Source: Lachnospiraceae bacterium
GTDB lineage: Bacteria; Bacillota; Clostridia; Lachnospirales; Lachnospiraceae
Reading direction: 5' to 3'
Assembly: GCA_024685005.1 (NCBI GenBank)
Contig: JAIKWF010000006.1
Location: 1-55,864, forward strand
Length of the DNA stretch: 55,864 nucleotides
The notes under the pieces were generated by a model that searched no databases, was not told the DNA's origin, and saw only the letters and a program-made list of their open reading frames with translations. Made by a program: the position numbers and the translations under genes. Shown in pieces: positions 6,979 through 15,753 of this stretch. Each line of letters begins with the position of its first letter. Position 1 is the stretch's first letter.

Positions 6979-8185
6979 ATGAAGAGAGTAAAAAGCAAAA
7001 AAGCAATTTCAAAACTTGCCCTGAGCGGGATCAGGTCAAACATTAAGAAGTACATGGTTTTGATCGGAGCGGTGATTCTTACAACGCTTCTGTTTTCGTC
7101 ACTTTTTACAGTAGGCGGAAGTGCCATTGAGGAAATCCAGATTTCTTCCATGAGAAAGATCGGTACCACTTATCAAGCTGGATTCAAGTATTTAAGCGAG
7201 CCGGAGTATGAGCAGGTGAAAGATGATCCCCGGCTGAAAGAGGTCTCCTACAATATCATGGTAGGATATCTTTCCGGTGAGAATCTGAAAAAACTCCCCA
7301 CCGAAGTTTATTATTCAGAGGAACAGAGTGCAAGAAAAAGCTTTTGCTATCCGGAAGTAGGAAACCTTCCTGCAAAGGAAAATGAGATCGTAACAAGTGA
7401 TCTTGTGCTTGAGAAGCTGGGTGTACCGGCGGAGGTCGGAAGCACATTTACAACGACTCTTCTGGTAGATGATGAGGAGATTACTCAGGAATTTGTATTG
7501 AGCGGTTATTATCACGGTGATAAAGTGGCTATGGCCCAGATGGCGCTTGTATCAAAGGAACTTCAGGAAAAGTACGCGCCTGTTAAAATGATCACATATC
7601 CGGAACGTAAAGACAACGGTTTTGCAGGCTGGATGAGCGTCAATCTGGAGTTTTATCACAGCTTTAACATAGAGGAGAGTGTTGTAGCACTGATCGAGAG
7701 AACAGTACATTGCTTCGGAAGATCCCGATTTGGACTGCGCTACAAAAGAAAGCGTAGTTGCGGAATACAAATCTCTCAGCGATACCATTGGGATCGTAGG
7801 AGTTGTTCTGGCAGTGATCCTGGGACTCATCGGACTGATGAATTTTGCCAATACAATGGCAACTTCCATCATCGTCAGAAGCAGAGAGCTCGCCATGCTG
7901 GAAGCGGTTGGAATGACAGGCGGTCAGCTTAGGACCAAGCTGATGAAGGAAGGTTCTACTTACTTTATCTGGACCATGGTGGTATCGGTGATCGTATCAT
8001 CTATCCTGAACGTAACTGCCATCCGATTCCTGGCTGATGCCCTTGGAATGTTTGTCTGGAGATTTACGCTGATGCCTTTAGGTGTATGTCTTCCTCTTAT
8101 TCTGGTACTGATTGTCATCATCCCTGTGATTGCATATAATAGACTCAGTAAGAGAAGCGTGATAGACAGACTTCGGGTGGAATAG
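6979..8185 (+). pseudogene. FtsX-type ABC permease, apparent internal deletion and frameshift
   Basis: Translation from ATG 6979 (AGAGGA about 9 bases upstream) gives the N-terminus of an antimicrobial-peptide-type ABC permease: TM1 ('YMVLIGAVILTTLLFSSLF') and a first extracellular domain to about residue 240. Near 7690-7730 the frame is lost: the continuing frame is nonsense to 7932, while the +1 frame resumes with 'EDPDLDCATKESVVAEYKS' and the last three membrane helices, with the conserved 'RELAMLEAVGMTGGQL' loop and the C-terminal 'KRSVIDRLRVE'. Intact relatives have about 800 residues (TM1, extracellular, TM2-4, TM5, extracellular, TM6-8 or similar); here about 400 in total, so the middle is missing and the join is out of frame. 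No ABC ATPase gene is nearby. Probably non-functional. Confidence 0.8.
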
Positions 8186-8252
8186 AACATCCGTGACCGA
8201 CGGAAAGATTGATTACTTCGTAAATGTGATCGGAAGGAAGCAAAGGATTAAT

Positions 8253-9107
8253 ATGTTTGAAAACAAAACAATAGCCAGGATCGAAGAGATGCTGGATGCG
8301 GCAATAGAAGGAACTTTTGTAGAAAGCGATTACGAAGAAACCAGGCTTTCGAGGCTGGAATCCAGATGGAAGGAATTCCTGGGCAGCTCGGTTTTATCCA
8401 ATCAGAACCTGGAGGCAGAGAGGCACAGGCTAGAGCAGTTCATATCGGATATATCTCATCAGACGAAAACGCCTATGACCAATATCCGGATGTACACAGA
8501 GCTTCTGAAAGAGGAAGCCGCCCGTGGGGAAAACGCATCCATTGAAAAGATCAGCAGCTTCGCAGCCATGATCGATAAGCAGAATGCCAGACTGGAATTT
8601 TTGATCGACGCATTGACAAAGCTGTCCCGTCTGGAAAACGGAACGCTGACGGTAAAAGCACAGGAAGGTCCGGTTGACAAACTGATCGAAACTTCTGTTT
8701 CTGCCGTGGAATCCAAGGCAAAACTGAAGAACATATCCATTTCCCATAAGAAGAACGAAGCACTGAAGGCATCCTTTGATCTGAAGTGGACAAATGAGGC
8801 GCTGATCAACATTCTCGACAATGCGGTAAAGTACAGTCCGGAAAATGGAAGGATCGAAGTTTTTGCCGAGCAGTTTGAGATGTATCAGGCCATCCACGTC
8901 ATCGACAACGGACCCGGGATCAGCGAGGAAGAAACGGCAAAAATCTTTGGCAGGTTCTACCGGGGGAGTGAGGTGCAGCAGGAGGAAGGCGTTGGCATCG
9001 GACTCTATCTTACAAGGGAGATCATAGCCAAGGAAGACGGCTACATTAAAGTGGTTCCGAACAATAAACGAGAAGGCGGCGAGCTGATCGTTTATCTGCG
9101 AAGATGA
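8253..9107 (+). CDS. sensor histidine kinase lacking membrane segments
   Basis: ATG 8253 has AAAGGA 5-10 bases upstream and gives 284 residues; a GTG at 8193 would add 20 residues without a good site. The protein begins directly in the cytosolic linker, then has a dimerisation box 'FISDISHQTKTPMTNIRM' with the phospho-accepting His, an N box 'NILDNAVKYSPENGR', G1 'HVIDNGPGISEEE', F box 'IFGRFYRG' and G2 'GVGIGLYLTREI'. Relatives in peptide-sensing systems have one or two N-terminal membrane helices, which are absent here. Together with the deleted permease before it, this suggests a decayed sensing module, but the catalytic core is intact and it may still serve the regulator at 6119. Confidence 0.85.
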   Translation: MFENKTIARIEEMLDAAIEGTFVESDYEETRLSRLESRWKEFLGSSVLSNQNLEAERHRLEQFISDISHQTKTPMTNIRMYTELLKEEAARGENASIEKISSFAAMIDKQNARLEFLIDALTKLSRLENGTLTVKAQEGPVDKLIETSVSAVESKAKLKNISISHKKNEALKASFDLKWTNEALINILDNAVKYSPENGRIEVFAEQFEMYQAIHVIDNGPGISEEETAKIFGRFYRGSEVQQEEGVGIGLYLTREIIAKEDGYIKVVPNNKREGGELIVYLRR

Positions 9108-9171
9108 AACTTTCGCGTATTGCATTTTCCCGCACGGAATGATAAGATAAATGCATATAAACCAAGGAAAC

Positions 9172-9208
9172 AAAGGCGTTTCATCCATACAGGATGAGGC
9201 GCCTTTTT
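9172..9208 (+). terminator. Rho-independent terminator after the kinase
   Basis: Arms AAAGGCGTTTCATCC (9172-9186) and GGATGAGGCGCCTTT pair with one mismatch around a 5-base loop; T-rich tail follows. Confidence 0.9.
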
Positions 9209-9262
9209 GCATTTTGATCGGGAGGGTTCGGACCGGCCCGATTGACAGGGGAGGAAAGGGAT

Positions 9263-11839
9263 ATGGCTGCATTTGACAGAGTAAAGAGTGGAATACCGCA
9301 GATGGATGAGGCACTTGACAATATCCGTCTCGGAGACAATGTGGTATGGCGGGTATCGGATCTTTCACAGTTTAAGCTGTTCATGGAGCCTTATGTCAGG
9401 CAGGCCATTGAGGATCAGCGTAATATCATATATTTCAGATTTGCTAGTCATGAGCCCCTTCTTGCGGACTGCCCGGAGGTGAAAAAAGTTGAGGTCCCTC
9501 TTTCCCACAGATTCGAAGATTTCACGGTGACGATCCATAATGTGATCGAAGAGGAAGGAAAGGATGCTTTTTATGTGTTTGACTGCCTGTCGGAGCTACA
9601 GACCGCATGGGCAACGGACCTTATGATGGGCAACTTTTTCAGAGTTACCTGCCCCTTCCTTTTTATACTGGATACCGTGGCATTTTTCCCCATCATCAGA
9701 GGAAAGCATTCGGTGCAGGCCGTGAATAAGATCCTGAATACCACCCAGCTTTTCTTTGATGTGTATGCGGATAAAAAGAGCATTTATGTGCGTCCCGAAA
9801 AGGTGTGGAACAGAAATTCGGAGACCATGTTTTTGCCTCATATCTACGATCCGGAAAACGGAGATTTTCAGCCGATCCTGGACGGCGTCAGATCCAGCAG
9901 GTTCTATCAGACCCTGGGTCTTGCCCAGCGGTCGGCAGAGGAACAGTATTCGGATTCCTGGGACAGGTATTTTAACCGGGTGAAGCTCATGAAGGAAAAC
10001 GGAATGGATATCACGGATGACTGTTCCCAGATGTGTGATATCATGATGACCCGTGATGAAAAGATGCGCCGGATGGTGAAAAAACACTTTACACCGGATG
10101 ATTATTTTGCGGTCAGAGACCATATGGTAGGAACCGGCATGATCGGAGGCAAGGCCTGCGGTATGCTTCTTGCCCGGGCCATCATCCGCAATAAGGAGCC
10201 GGATATCAGTGAGGTGTTAGAGCCCCATGATTCTTTCTATGTGGGATCGGATCTGTATTACACCTATATCGTGGACAACAATCTGTGGGATACCAGGATC
10301 CGCCAGCGGACGGAGGAAGGGTATTTTGAACTGGCGGGTGAGTTTGCGGATAAGATCATGTCAGGTACTTTTTCGGAAGCCATGCGGGACCGGTTTGTGG
10401 GGATCATCGAATACTACGGCCAGGATCCTTATATCGTTCGTTCCAGTTCCATCTTAGAGGACGGATTCGGGAATGCTTTCGCCGGAAAATATGAATCCGT
10501 TTTTTGCGTGAACAGAGGGAGCCTGGAGGAAAGGCTTGCGGAATTTGAGCATGCCATCAAGGTGGTCTATGCCAGCTCCATGAGCCTGTCTGCCCTTGAT
10601 TACCGGAAAAGACGTGGCCTTGATAAAAGAGATGAACAGATGGCGCTTTTGATCCAGCGTGTGTCCGGTTCCTACTACGGTTCCAACTATATGCCCTGTG
10701 CGGCAGGGGTGGGGTATTCCTACAGCCCATACAGGATCATGAAAGAATGTGACCCTTCGGCGGGAATGCTGCGGCTTGTTATGGGGCTTGGTACCTCGGC
10801 GGTGGACCGCACGGAAGGATCTTATCCCAGGATCGTCAATCTGGATATGCCCCAAAAGACTTCCTACTCTTCCTCTGCGGATAAACATAAGTTTTCCCAG
10901 GGAAAGGCGGAGGTGATCAATATGGCAGAGCAGACCTTAAAGAGGCTTTCCCTGGAGGATGTGGAGGCAGATATTCCCGGGTATCTGGATACGATTCTGT
11001 TTGAGCATGATTATGATGCAGAGAGCAGGCTGCGGGAAATGGGCAGAAGACGGGATGTGAAGTTCATTTCCTGTAAGGGTCTTGTGGAAAACACTGCCCT
11101 AATGGAACAGATGAAACGGATGCTTTCCTGCATTGAGGAAGAGTACGAGTATCCCGTTGATACGGAGTTTACCATCAATCTGTCGGAAAACGGAGAATAC
11201 TCCGTAGATCTTTTGCAATGTCGTCCCCTTCAGGTTCAAAAAGGAAAATCGGGAACTGTAATTCCGCCGGATGTGCCTGCGGAGCAGATCCTGCTGGAAA
11301 GTAAAGGATCCTCCATGGGTATGTGCAAAGCCACAAGACTGGATTTGATCGTTTATGTGGATCCCCTGGGCTATTACAATATGCCTTATAAAGAAAAGGA
11401 TCTTGTGGCAAAGCTGATCGGTAAGATCAACTGGCATTACCGGGATCTGGAAAAACATATGATGCTCATCGTGCCAGGACGGGTGGGGACATCTTCACCG
11501 GAGCTTGGGATTCCCACTGCATTTTCCGATATCAGTGCCTATGAGATCATATGCGAAACAGAGGAAAGCGGAGCCGGGTATAATCCTGAATTATCCTATG
11601 GAAGTCATATTTTCCAGGATCTTGTGGAAGCAAGGATCCTGTATACGGCTGTATTCCACAATGAGAAAACCCTTCATTTTGCGCCTGACAAACTTGGCGG
11701 ATGCCGGGACCTGACCGGTGATTTTACGGAAAATGAAGCTCTTCGGAAGATTGTCCATGTATATGATGTTTACGATTTTGCATGTAACGTGTACAATGAT
11801 ATTGCAAACGAACATTTACTTATAACCTGTACAGGATGA
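9263..11839 (+). CDS. KaiC-like (no Walker A) / PPDK-type ATP-grasp fusion protein
   Basis: ATG 9263 follows GGGGAGGAAAGGG, giving 858 residues. Residues 1-190 look like a RecA/KaiC domain: it opens with 'SGIPQMDEALD', as in KaiC proteins, and has a Walker-B-like strand 'AFYVFDCLS' (about 102-110), but where the P-loop should be it reads 'LGDNVVWRVSDLSQ', so nucleotide hydrolysis there is unlikely. Residues 285-665 resemble the ATP-grasp domain of phosphoenolpyruvate synthase and pyruvate phosphate dikinase: 'MIGGKACGMLLARA' (293-306), 'YIVRSSSILEDGFGNAFAGK' (390-409) and a terminal 'SVDLLQCRPLQ'. The swivelling His domain and the PEP/pyruvate barrel of those enzymes are missing. The last 190 residues are unassigned. 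It is monocistronic between two terminators. It presumably phosphorylates or senses something; the substrate is unknown. Confidence 0.8.
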   Translation: MAAFDRVKSGIPQMDEALDNIRLGDNVVWRVSDLSQFKLFMEPYVRQAIEDQRNIIYFRFASHEPLLADCPEVKKVEVPLSHRFEDFTVTIHNVIEEEGKDAFYVFDCLSELQTAWATDLMMGNFFRVTCPFLFILDTVAFFPIIRGKHSVQAVNKILNTTQLFFDVYADKKSIYVRPEKVWNRNSETMFLPHIYDPENGDFQPILDGVRSSRFYQTLGLAQRSAEEQYSDSWDRYFNRVKLMKENGMDITDDCSQMCDIMMTRDEKMRRMVKKHFTPDDYFAVRDHMVGTGMIGGKACGMLLARAIIRNKEPDISEVLEPHDSFYVGSDLYYTYIVDNNLWDTRIRQRTEEGYFELAGEFADKIMSGTFSEAMRDRFVGIIEYYGQDPYIVRSSSILEDGFGNAFAGKYESVFCVNRGSLEERLAEFEHAIKVVYASSMSLSALDYRKRRGLDKRDEQMALLIQRVSGSYYGSNYMPCAAGVGYSYSPYRIMKECDPSAGMLRLVMGLGTSAVDRTEGSYPRIVNLDMPQKTSYSSSADKHKFSQGKAEVINMAEQTLKRLSLEDVEADIPGYLDTILFEHDYDAESRLREMGRRRDVKFISCKGLVENTALMEQMKRMLSCIEEEYEYPVDTEFTINLSENGEYSVDLLQCRPLQVQKGKSGTVIPPDVPAEQILLESKGSSMGMCKATRLDLIVYVDPLGYYNMPYKEKDLVAKLIGKINWHYRDLEKHMMLIVPGRVGTSSPELGIPTAFSDISAYEIICETEESGAGYNPELSYGSHIFQDLVEARILYTAVFHNEKTLHFAPDKLGGCRDLTGDFTENEALRKIVHVYDVYDFACNVYNDIANEHLLITCTG

Positions 11840-11879
11840 CGATTTTTCGAAGAAACGTCGTATTTGTCTAGCTGTTTGC

Positions 11880-11910
11880 GGCACCGGACAGACCTGTCCG
11901 GTGCCTTTAT
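11880..11910 (+). terminator. Rho-independent terminator
   Basis: A perfect 11-bp GC-rich stem (11880-11890 with 11895-11905) with loop GACC, followed by a short T-rich tail, ends the KaiC/ATP-grasp transcript. Confidence 0.85.
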
Positions 11911-11967
11911 TCGCTGTTTATGTCGTGTTATCAGGCAAGTTTTTCTGCTAACCTGAGTCCGAGATGT

Positions 11968-12018
11968 CCCACAGGGCACAAGTACCCACAGGGCACAAGT
12001 ACCCATAGGGCACAAGTA
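11968..12018. repeat. three 17-bp direct repeats with near-palindromes, likely operators
   Basis: Units CCCACAGGGCACAAGTA start at 11968 and 11985, and a one-base variant at 12002. Joined end to end they create GGGCACAAGTACCC, a 14-base near-palindrome with one mismatched pair, once per unit. They lie 27-77 bases before the start of an XRE repressor gene, the position expected for autoregulation. Confidence 0.8.
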
Positions 12019-12044
12019 CCCCGATGATATGAAGGAGGAACCAG

Positions 12045-12671
12045 ATGGACCAAAAGAAAACGGGAGGATTTTTGAAGGAGCTTCGAAAAGAGAAGGATCT
12101 TACCCAGGAACAGGCAGCAGAAAAACTAGGTGTATCCAGTCGTACAATCTCAAGATGGGAAACGGGGGCATACATGCCCGATATCTCTATTCTTGTGGAC
12201 ATTGCCGAGATGTATGATGTGGATGTCCGCGAGATCATCGACGGAGAGAGGAGAAAAGAAGACATGAACAGTGAAGTGAAAGAAACAGCAGTAAAGATGG
12301 CCGATTATTCGGCAATGGAAAAGAAAACCATGCTCAAATGGATCAGGTTTATGAGTCTGGCGAACTTGATCGTTGCGATTTGCCTGATCGTTTTGAATGT
12401 TGTGGAGGCATTTGCCATAGCGCATGATATGCCCTCAATGTACGCATGGGCGATCATAGGAAGCCTGATCGGTGTGGATGCTATCGTATCTTATATTTTG
12501 CTTGCTTTTTCCGTGATCGTATTATTGTATGCGAGCGGAAAGCACAGCAGGATCGAGCAGAGCCCGACGGCATCCAAAGCGGTAAAGGCTATTGTGGTGA
12601 TAGCGGTCATTATGGCTATTGCGGCAGTGGCAGAACATATTGTAGCTACTGGTTATATCTATATTCATTAA
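12045..12671 (+). CDS. XRE-family regulator with C-terminal membrane helices
   Basis: A 208-residue protein. Residues 8-62 form a Cro/C1-type helix-turn-helix ('LTQEQAAEKLGVSSRTISRW' is the core). After a charged linker, three hydrophobic segments follow (about 105-125, 135-165 and 180-205), so the DNA-binding domain should be tethered to the inner face of the membrane. This layout is common in Firmicutes, often next to transporter or toxin-resistance genes, and the membrane part may sense the membrane state. GAAGGAGGAA 8 bases upstream fixes the start. The triple 17-bp repeat just upstream is the likely operator. A divergence of role from the downstream two-component ABC locus is marked by the terminator at 12733. 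Confidence 0.85.
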   Translation: MDQKKTGGFLKELRKEKDLTQEQAAEKLGVSSRTISRWETGAYMPDISILVDIAEMYDVDVREIIDGERRKEDMNSEVKETAVKMADYSAMEKKTMLKWIRFMSLANLIVAICLIVLNVVEAFAIAHDMPSMYAWAIIGSLIGVDAIVSYILLAFSVIVLLYASGKHSRIEQSPTASKAVKAIVVIAVIMAIAAVAEHIVATGYIYIH

Positions 12672-12732
12672 AGTCATGCTAACCGGTGCAAACCGGTCTG
12701 ACAGGTTCGCCCCATATCATGGAAAGACACAG

Positions 12733-12774
12733 AGCGCCTGCTCCACCGCATCCGGTGGAGGGGCGTTCTTTTTT
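12733..12774 (+). terminator. Rho-independent terminator after the XRE gene
   Basis: CTCCACCG (12741-12748) and CGGTGGAG (12753-12760) pair perfectly, extended by CGCC/GGCG outside a small mismatch, followed by TTC and T6. Confidence 0.88.
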
Positions 12775-12775
12775 G

Positions 12776-12784
12776 TGCTATAAT
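12776..12784 (+). promoter_or_regulatory. Extended -10 promoter of the regulator-kinase pair
   Basis: TGC-TATAAT, an extended consensus -10, begins two bases after the terminator T-run and 40 bases before ATG 12825. No good -35 is visible. Confidence 0.6.
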
Positions 12785-12824
12785 ATTTTCGTCTGCAGTA
12801 AAAAAGATTAAGAAAGGATCTTCG

Positions 12825-13562
12825 ATGGAAACAAAAGAAAACTACAAAGTGCTGATCATCGATGACGATGAAGTGATCGCACAGTCCACCGCAGAATATT
12901 TCAATATGTTTGAGGTTAAGACCGCTTATGTGACCGGCTATGATGAGGCGGTTGCATTTCTGGAAGAGCATGTGATCTCGCTGCTTCTTTTGGACATCAA
13001 TCTGGGTGAGCGGTCCGGTTTTGAGCTTTGCAAAAAAGTGCGGCAAAACTATGACATGCCTATTTTATTCATCAGCGCCAGAACCAGCGATGATGATGTG
13101 CTGATCGCCCTGAATATCGGCGGTGATGACTACATCAAGAAACCTTATACACTGAATGTGCTTTTGGCAAAAGTCAAAGCCATCCTGACCAGATACGAAA
13201 AGGCTAAAGAAGCCGCCGGATTGGAACGCCGGGAAGGAAACCTGAGCAAAGCAGCCGGGGATGGCATTTTTTCCCTTACGGATCAGGTGAGTCTGGATAC
13301 CAACCTGCATAAAGTGGTGCTGCGGGGAGAGAGCGTTTCCCTGAAGGCCATGGAGTATAAACTGCTGTTGTATCTTTGTGAGCATACGGGCAGAGTCGTG
13401 ACCAAGGACGAACTGCTTAAGAATGTATGGGATGATGAATTTGTGGGGGAAGGAACCCTGGCCGTACATATCAGGCACTTGCGGGAAAAGATCGAAGAAG
13501 ATCCCAAGGAACCGAAGATCATTAAAACAATCTGGGGCGTGGGCTATATCATAGAAGAATGA
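12825..13562 (+). CDS. OmpR-family response regulator of ABC transporter locus
   Basis: A 245-residue regulator with receiver residues 'IIDDDE', phospho-acceptor Asp in 'LLLDINLGERSGF', 'LFISART' and 'YIKKPY', then a winged-helix domain (about 150-245) ending 'IIKTIWGVGYIIEE'. AAGAAAGGA precedes the ATG. Its stop overlaps the start of the kinase gene by four bases (ATGA), so the two are made together. Its likely binding site is the set of 11-bp direct repeats before the ABC genes at 14870. Confidence 0.94.
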   Translation: METKENYKVLIIDDDEVIAQSTAEYFNMFEVKTAYVTGYDEAVAFLEEHVISLLLLDINLGERSGFELCKKVRQNYDMPILFISARTSDDDVLIALNIGGDDYIKKPYTLNVLLAKVKAILTRYEKAKEAAGLERREGNLSKAAGDGIFSLTDQVSLDTNLHKVVLRGESVSLKAMEYKLLLYLCEHTGRVVTKDELLKNVWDDEFVGEGTLAVHIRHLREKIEEDPKEPKIIKTIWGVGYIIEE

Positions 13563-14860
13563 AAAACTATTACAAACTTGTGCTCCTGCTGGGTGTTTTC
13601 TATTTTGCGGCGCTTATGCTCTTTGCCGCAGTGACGGTATTAAAAAGCGGCGAAACGGGGCAGGAAGCAGAGATCATAAAACTGAATGATATCACAAAAG
13701 ATGCACAGATGTGCTGGGATCATCTGCAGGATCTGGGGAAAAATGATTACGGGGTCAGTTTCGTGATTTTAGACTCGGGAGATACGGTTCTGTATGCGTC
13801 GGGTGCCAATGCGGAAAAAGGGCGGCACGGTATCACCACAGCCATTAAAAGACGCTATCCCTATACCTATGTGATCCGGGATGAGCGGATCCTGGGAAGC
13901 GTGATCCTGATCGATGACGGCGGCAGGGCGGCAAAAATCAGGCTGCTGCTTCTGACAGGAACCTTTGGCCTTTTGATCCTTGCCGGAGCATTTTTGTTTG
14001 GAGGCTATGTGCGAAAACGGATCGTGATCCCCTTCCGGAATCTGCGGGATTTCGCAGGGGACATTGCGGAGGGAAAACTGGATCAGCCCCTTTCCATGGA
14101 CCGGGATAATCTCTTTGGGGCTTTTTCCGAAAGCTTTGATATCATGCGGGAGGAACTGGCCAGGTCCAAGAGGCGGGAGATCGAACTGCAGAAAAAAGAG
14201 CGGGAACTGGTGGCTTCCTTAAGTCATGATCTGAAAACCCCCATTACCGGCATCAAGCTGACAACGGAGCTTTTGAAGGCGAAGCTGGAAAGCGGACAGG
14301 AGCTTTCCGGGAATGCTTCAGATCTTGCGGAAAAGCTGGACAACATTTATAAGAAGGCGGATCAGATCGATGTGCTGGTAAACGATCTGTTTTCCTCGAC
14401 GTTGGAAGATCTGGGGCAGTTTAAAGTCAGCTGCACCGATGAAAAAGCTTCCATCCTGCAGGAGATCGTAAAGAAATATGATGACAGGAACCTGGCCGCT
14501 TCGGAGTCCGTGCCGGAAGTGCTGATCCGGATGGATGGCAGGCGCATGAGTCAGGTGATCGGAAACATTATTTCCAATTCCTACAAATACGCGGGAACCA
14601 GGATCGATATCACTTACAGGATCGTGGAGGATTTTCTGGAAATGCATCTTGCCGATCACGGACCGGGGGTTCCGCCGGAAGAGCTTAGCCTGATCACCAA
14701 TAAGTTTTACCGGGGAAAACAGTGGGCGGACAGTAAGGAAAGCGGAAACGGACTGGGCCTTTATATTGCAGCCATGCTTATGGAAAAAATGGATGGCCAG
14801 CTTCTTGTGATGAACACGGATGACGGCTTCGGCATCACCCTTTTGATCCCTTTGAGCTGA
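13559..14860 (+). CDS. membrane sensor histidine kinase
   Basis: A 433-residue kinase. TM1 (about 7-28), an extracytoplasmic domain of about 105 residues, TM2 (about 137-158), then a HAMP linker ('IVIPFRNLRDFAGDIAEGKL'), a HisKA dimerisation domain with the phosphorylated His in 'ASLSHDLKTPITGIK', and an ATPase domain with 'IGNIISNSYKYAG', 'LADHGPGVPPEEL' and 'SGNGLGLYIAAML'. It should sense an extracellular or membrane signal and pass phosphate to the regulator at 12825. Translationally coupled to that gene. The 3' neighbour is an ABC exporter, suggesting that the system responds to an exported or toxic compound. Confidence 0.94.
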   Translation: MKNYYKLVLLLGVFYFAALMLFAAVTVLKSGETGQEAEIIKLNDITKDAQMCWDHLQDLGKNDYGVSFVILDSGDTVLYASGANAEKGRHGITTAIKRRYPYTYVIRDERILGSVILIDDGGRAAKIRLLLLTGTFGLLILAGAFLFGGYVRKRIVIPFRNLRDFAGDIAEGKLDQPLSMDRDNLFGAFSESFDIMREELARSKRREIELQKKERELVASLSHDLKTPITGIKLTTELLKAKLESGQELSGNASDLAEKLDNIYKKADQIDVLVNDLFSSTLEDLGQFKVSCTDEKASILQEIVKKYDDRNLAASESVPEVLIRMDGRRMSQVIGNIISNSYKYAGTRIDITYRIVEDFLEMHLADHGPGVPPEELSLITNKFYRGKQWADSKESGNGLGLYIAAMLMEKMDGQLLVMNTDDGFGITLLIPLS

Positions 14861-14869
14861 CAGCCCGGT

Positions 14870-14933
14870 TAAGAATTTGATAAGAATTATATAAGACTCT
14901 TACAAAGAAGTCTTGCAGGAAACCATATATAAT
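14870..14933 (+). promoter_or_regulatory. 11-bp-phased direct repeats and -10 box before the ABC operon
   Basis: TAAGAAT at 14870 and 14881 and TAAGACT at 14892 are spaced by exactly 11 bases, the geometry used by tandem OmpR/PhoB-type winged helices. A TATAAT at 14928 follows; the -35 position (about 14905-14910) has no consensus, as expected for an activator-dependent promoter. The likely activator is the response regulator at 12825. Confidence 0.65.
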
Positions 14934-14991
14934 ACGACCATAGAACGAATCCGGGATCTGGACCCGTAACCTTCGGAAAGGACGTATGTAT

Positions 14992-15753
14992 ATGGTTTCT
15001 TCAATTTTAAAAACGGAAAAACTTTGCAAATCTTTTTCAAACGGCGGCCTGCAGCAGCACGTCATAAAAAATCTGGACCTTGAGATCCGGGAAGGTGATT
15101 TTACCGTCATCATGGGATCCTCCGGCTCCGGTAAATCCACCCTTCTTTATGCACTTTCGGGAATGGATAAACCGTCCATGGGAAAAGTGCTGTTTAACGG
15201 AACCGAGATTCAGAATTATTCCAATGATGAACTGGCGGTGTTCCGGCGGGGAAACTGCGGCTTCGTATTTCAGAGTGTGTACCTTCTGGATAATCAGAAT
15301 GTTTTGGATAACGTGCTCACCGGGGCATTGATCGTACAAAAGAACTCACCGGAGCTTGTAGAGAAAGCAAAAGACCTTTTGAGAAAAGTCGGTCTTGGGG
15401 AAGAGGATCTGAAAAAATATCCCAGCCAGCTCTCCGGCGGGGAAGCCCAGCGGGTGGGAATCGTACGGGCCATCATCAATGATCCGAAGATCCTGTTTGC
15501 CGATGAACCCACGGGGCAGTTGAACTCCTCTGCCGGCCGGGACGTACTGGATATCTTTACCGGGCTGCATCAAAAGGGCCAGAGCATTGTCATGGTCACC
15601 CATGATCTGAAAACCGCCCTGCGGGGAACACGGGTACTGTATCTGCGGGATGGCGGTATCGTGGGAGATTTCTCCATGCCGGTGTATGGGGAAAACGATC
15701 TTAAGGAGCGCAGAAACAAACTGACGGCATTTCTGGAAGAGATGGGATGGTGA
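14992..15753 (+). CDS. ABC transporter ATPase (MacB/LolD type)
   Basis: A 253-residue ATPase that powers the FtsX-type permease encoded next. Walker A 'MGSSGSGKSTLL', Q-loop 'CGFVFQSVYLL', signature '[14 protein letters not shown]', Walker B 'ILFADEPTGQL' and switch 'VMVTHDL' are all present. GGAAAGGA at 14975-14982 favours ATG 14992 (spacing 9) over ATG 14986 (spacing 3). Its last codons overlap the permease start. Proteins of this subgroup drive mechanical transmission or lipid and peptide extraction rather than classic solute export. Confidence 0.93.
   Translation: MVSSILKTEKLCKSFSNGGLQQHVIKNLDLEIREGDFTVIMGSSGSGKSTLLYALSGMDKPSMGKVLFNGTEIQNYSNDELAVFRRGNCGFVFQSVYLLDNQNVLDNVLTGALIVQKNSPELVEKAKDLLRKVGLGEEDLKKYPSQLSGGEAQRVGIVRAIINDPKILFADEPTGQLNSSAGRDVLDIFTGLHQKGQSIVMVTHDLKTALRGTRVLYLRDGGIVGDFSMPVYGENDLKERRNKLTAFLEEMGW

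Noticed and set aside
9242-9262. TTG start for the KaiC/ATP-grasp protein
   Set aside because: The ribosome site GGGGAGGAAAGGG lies after this TTG and fits ATG 9263.
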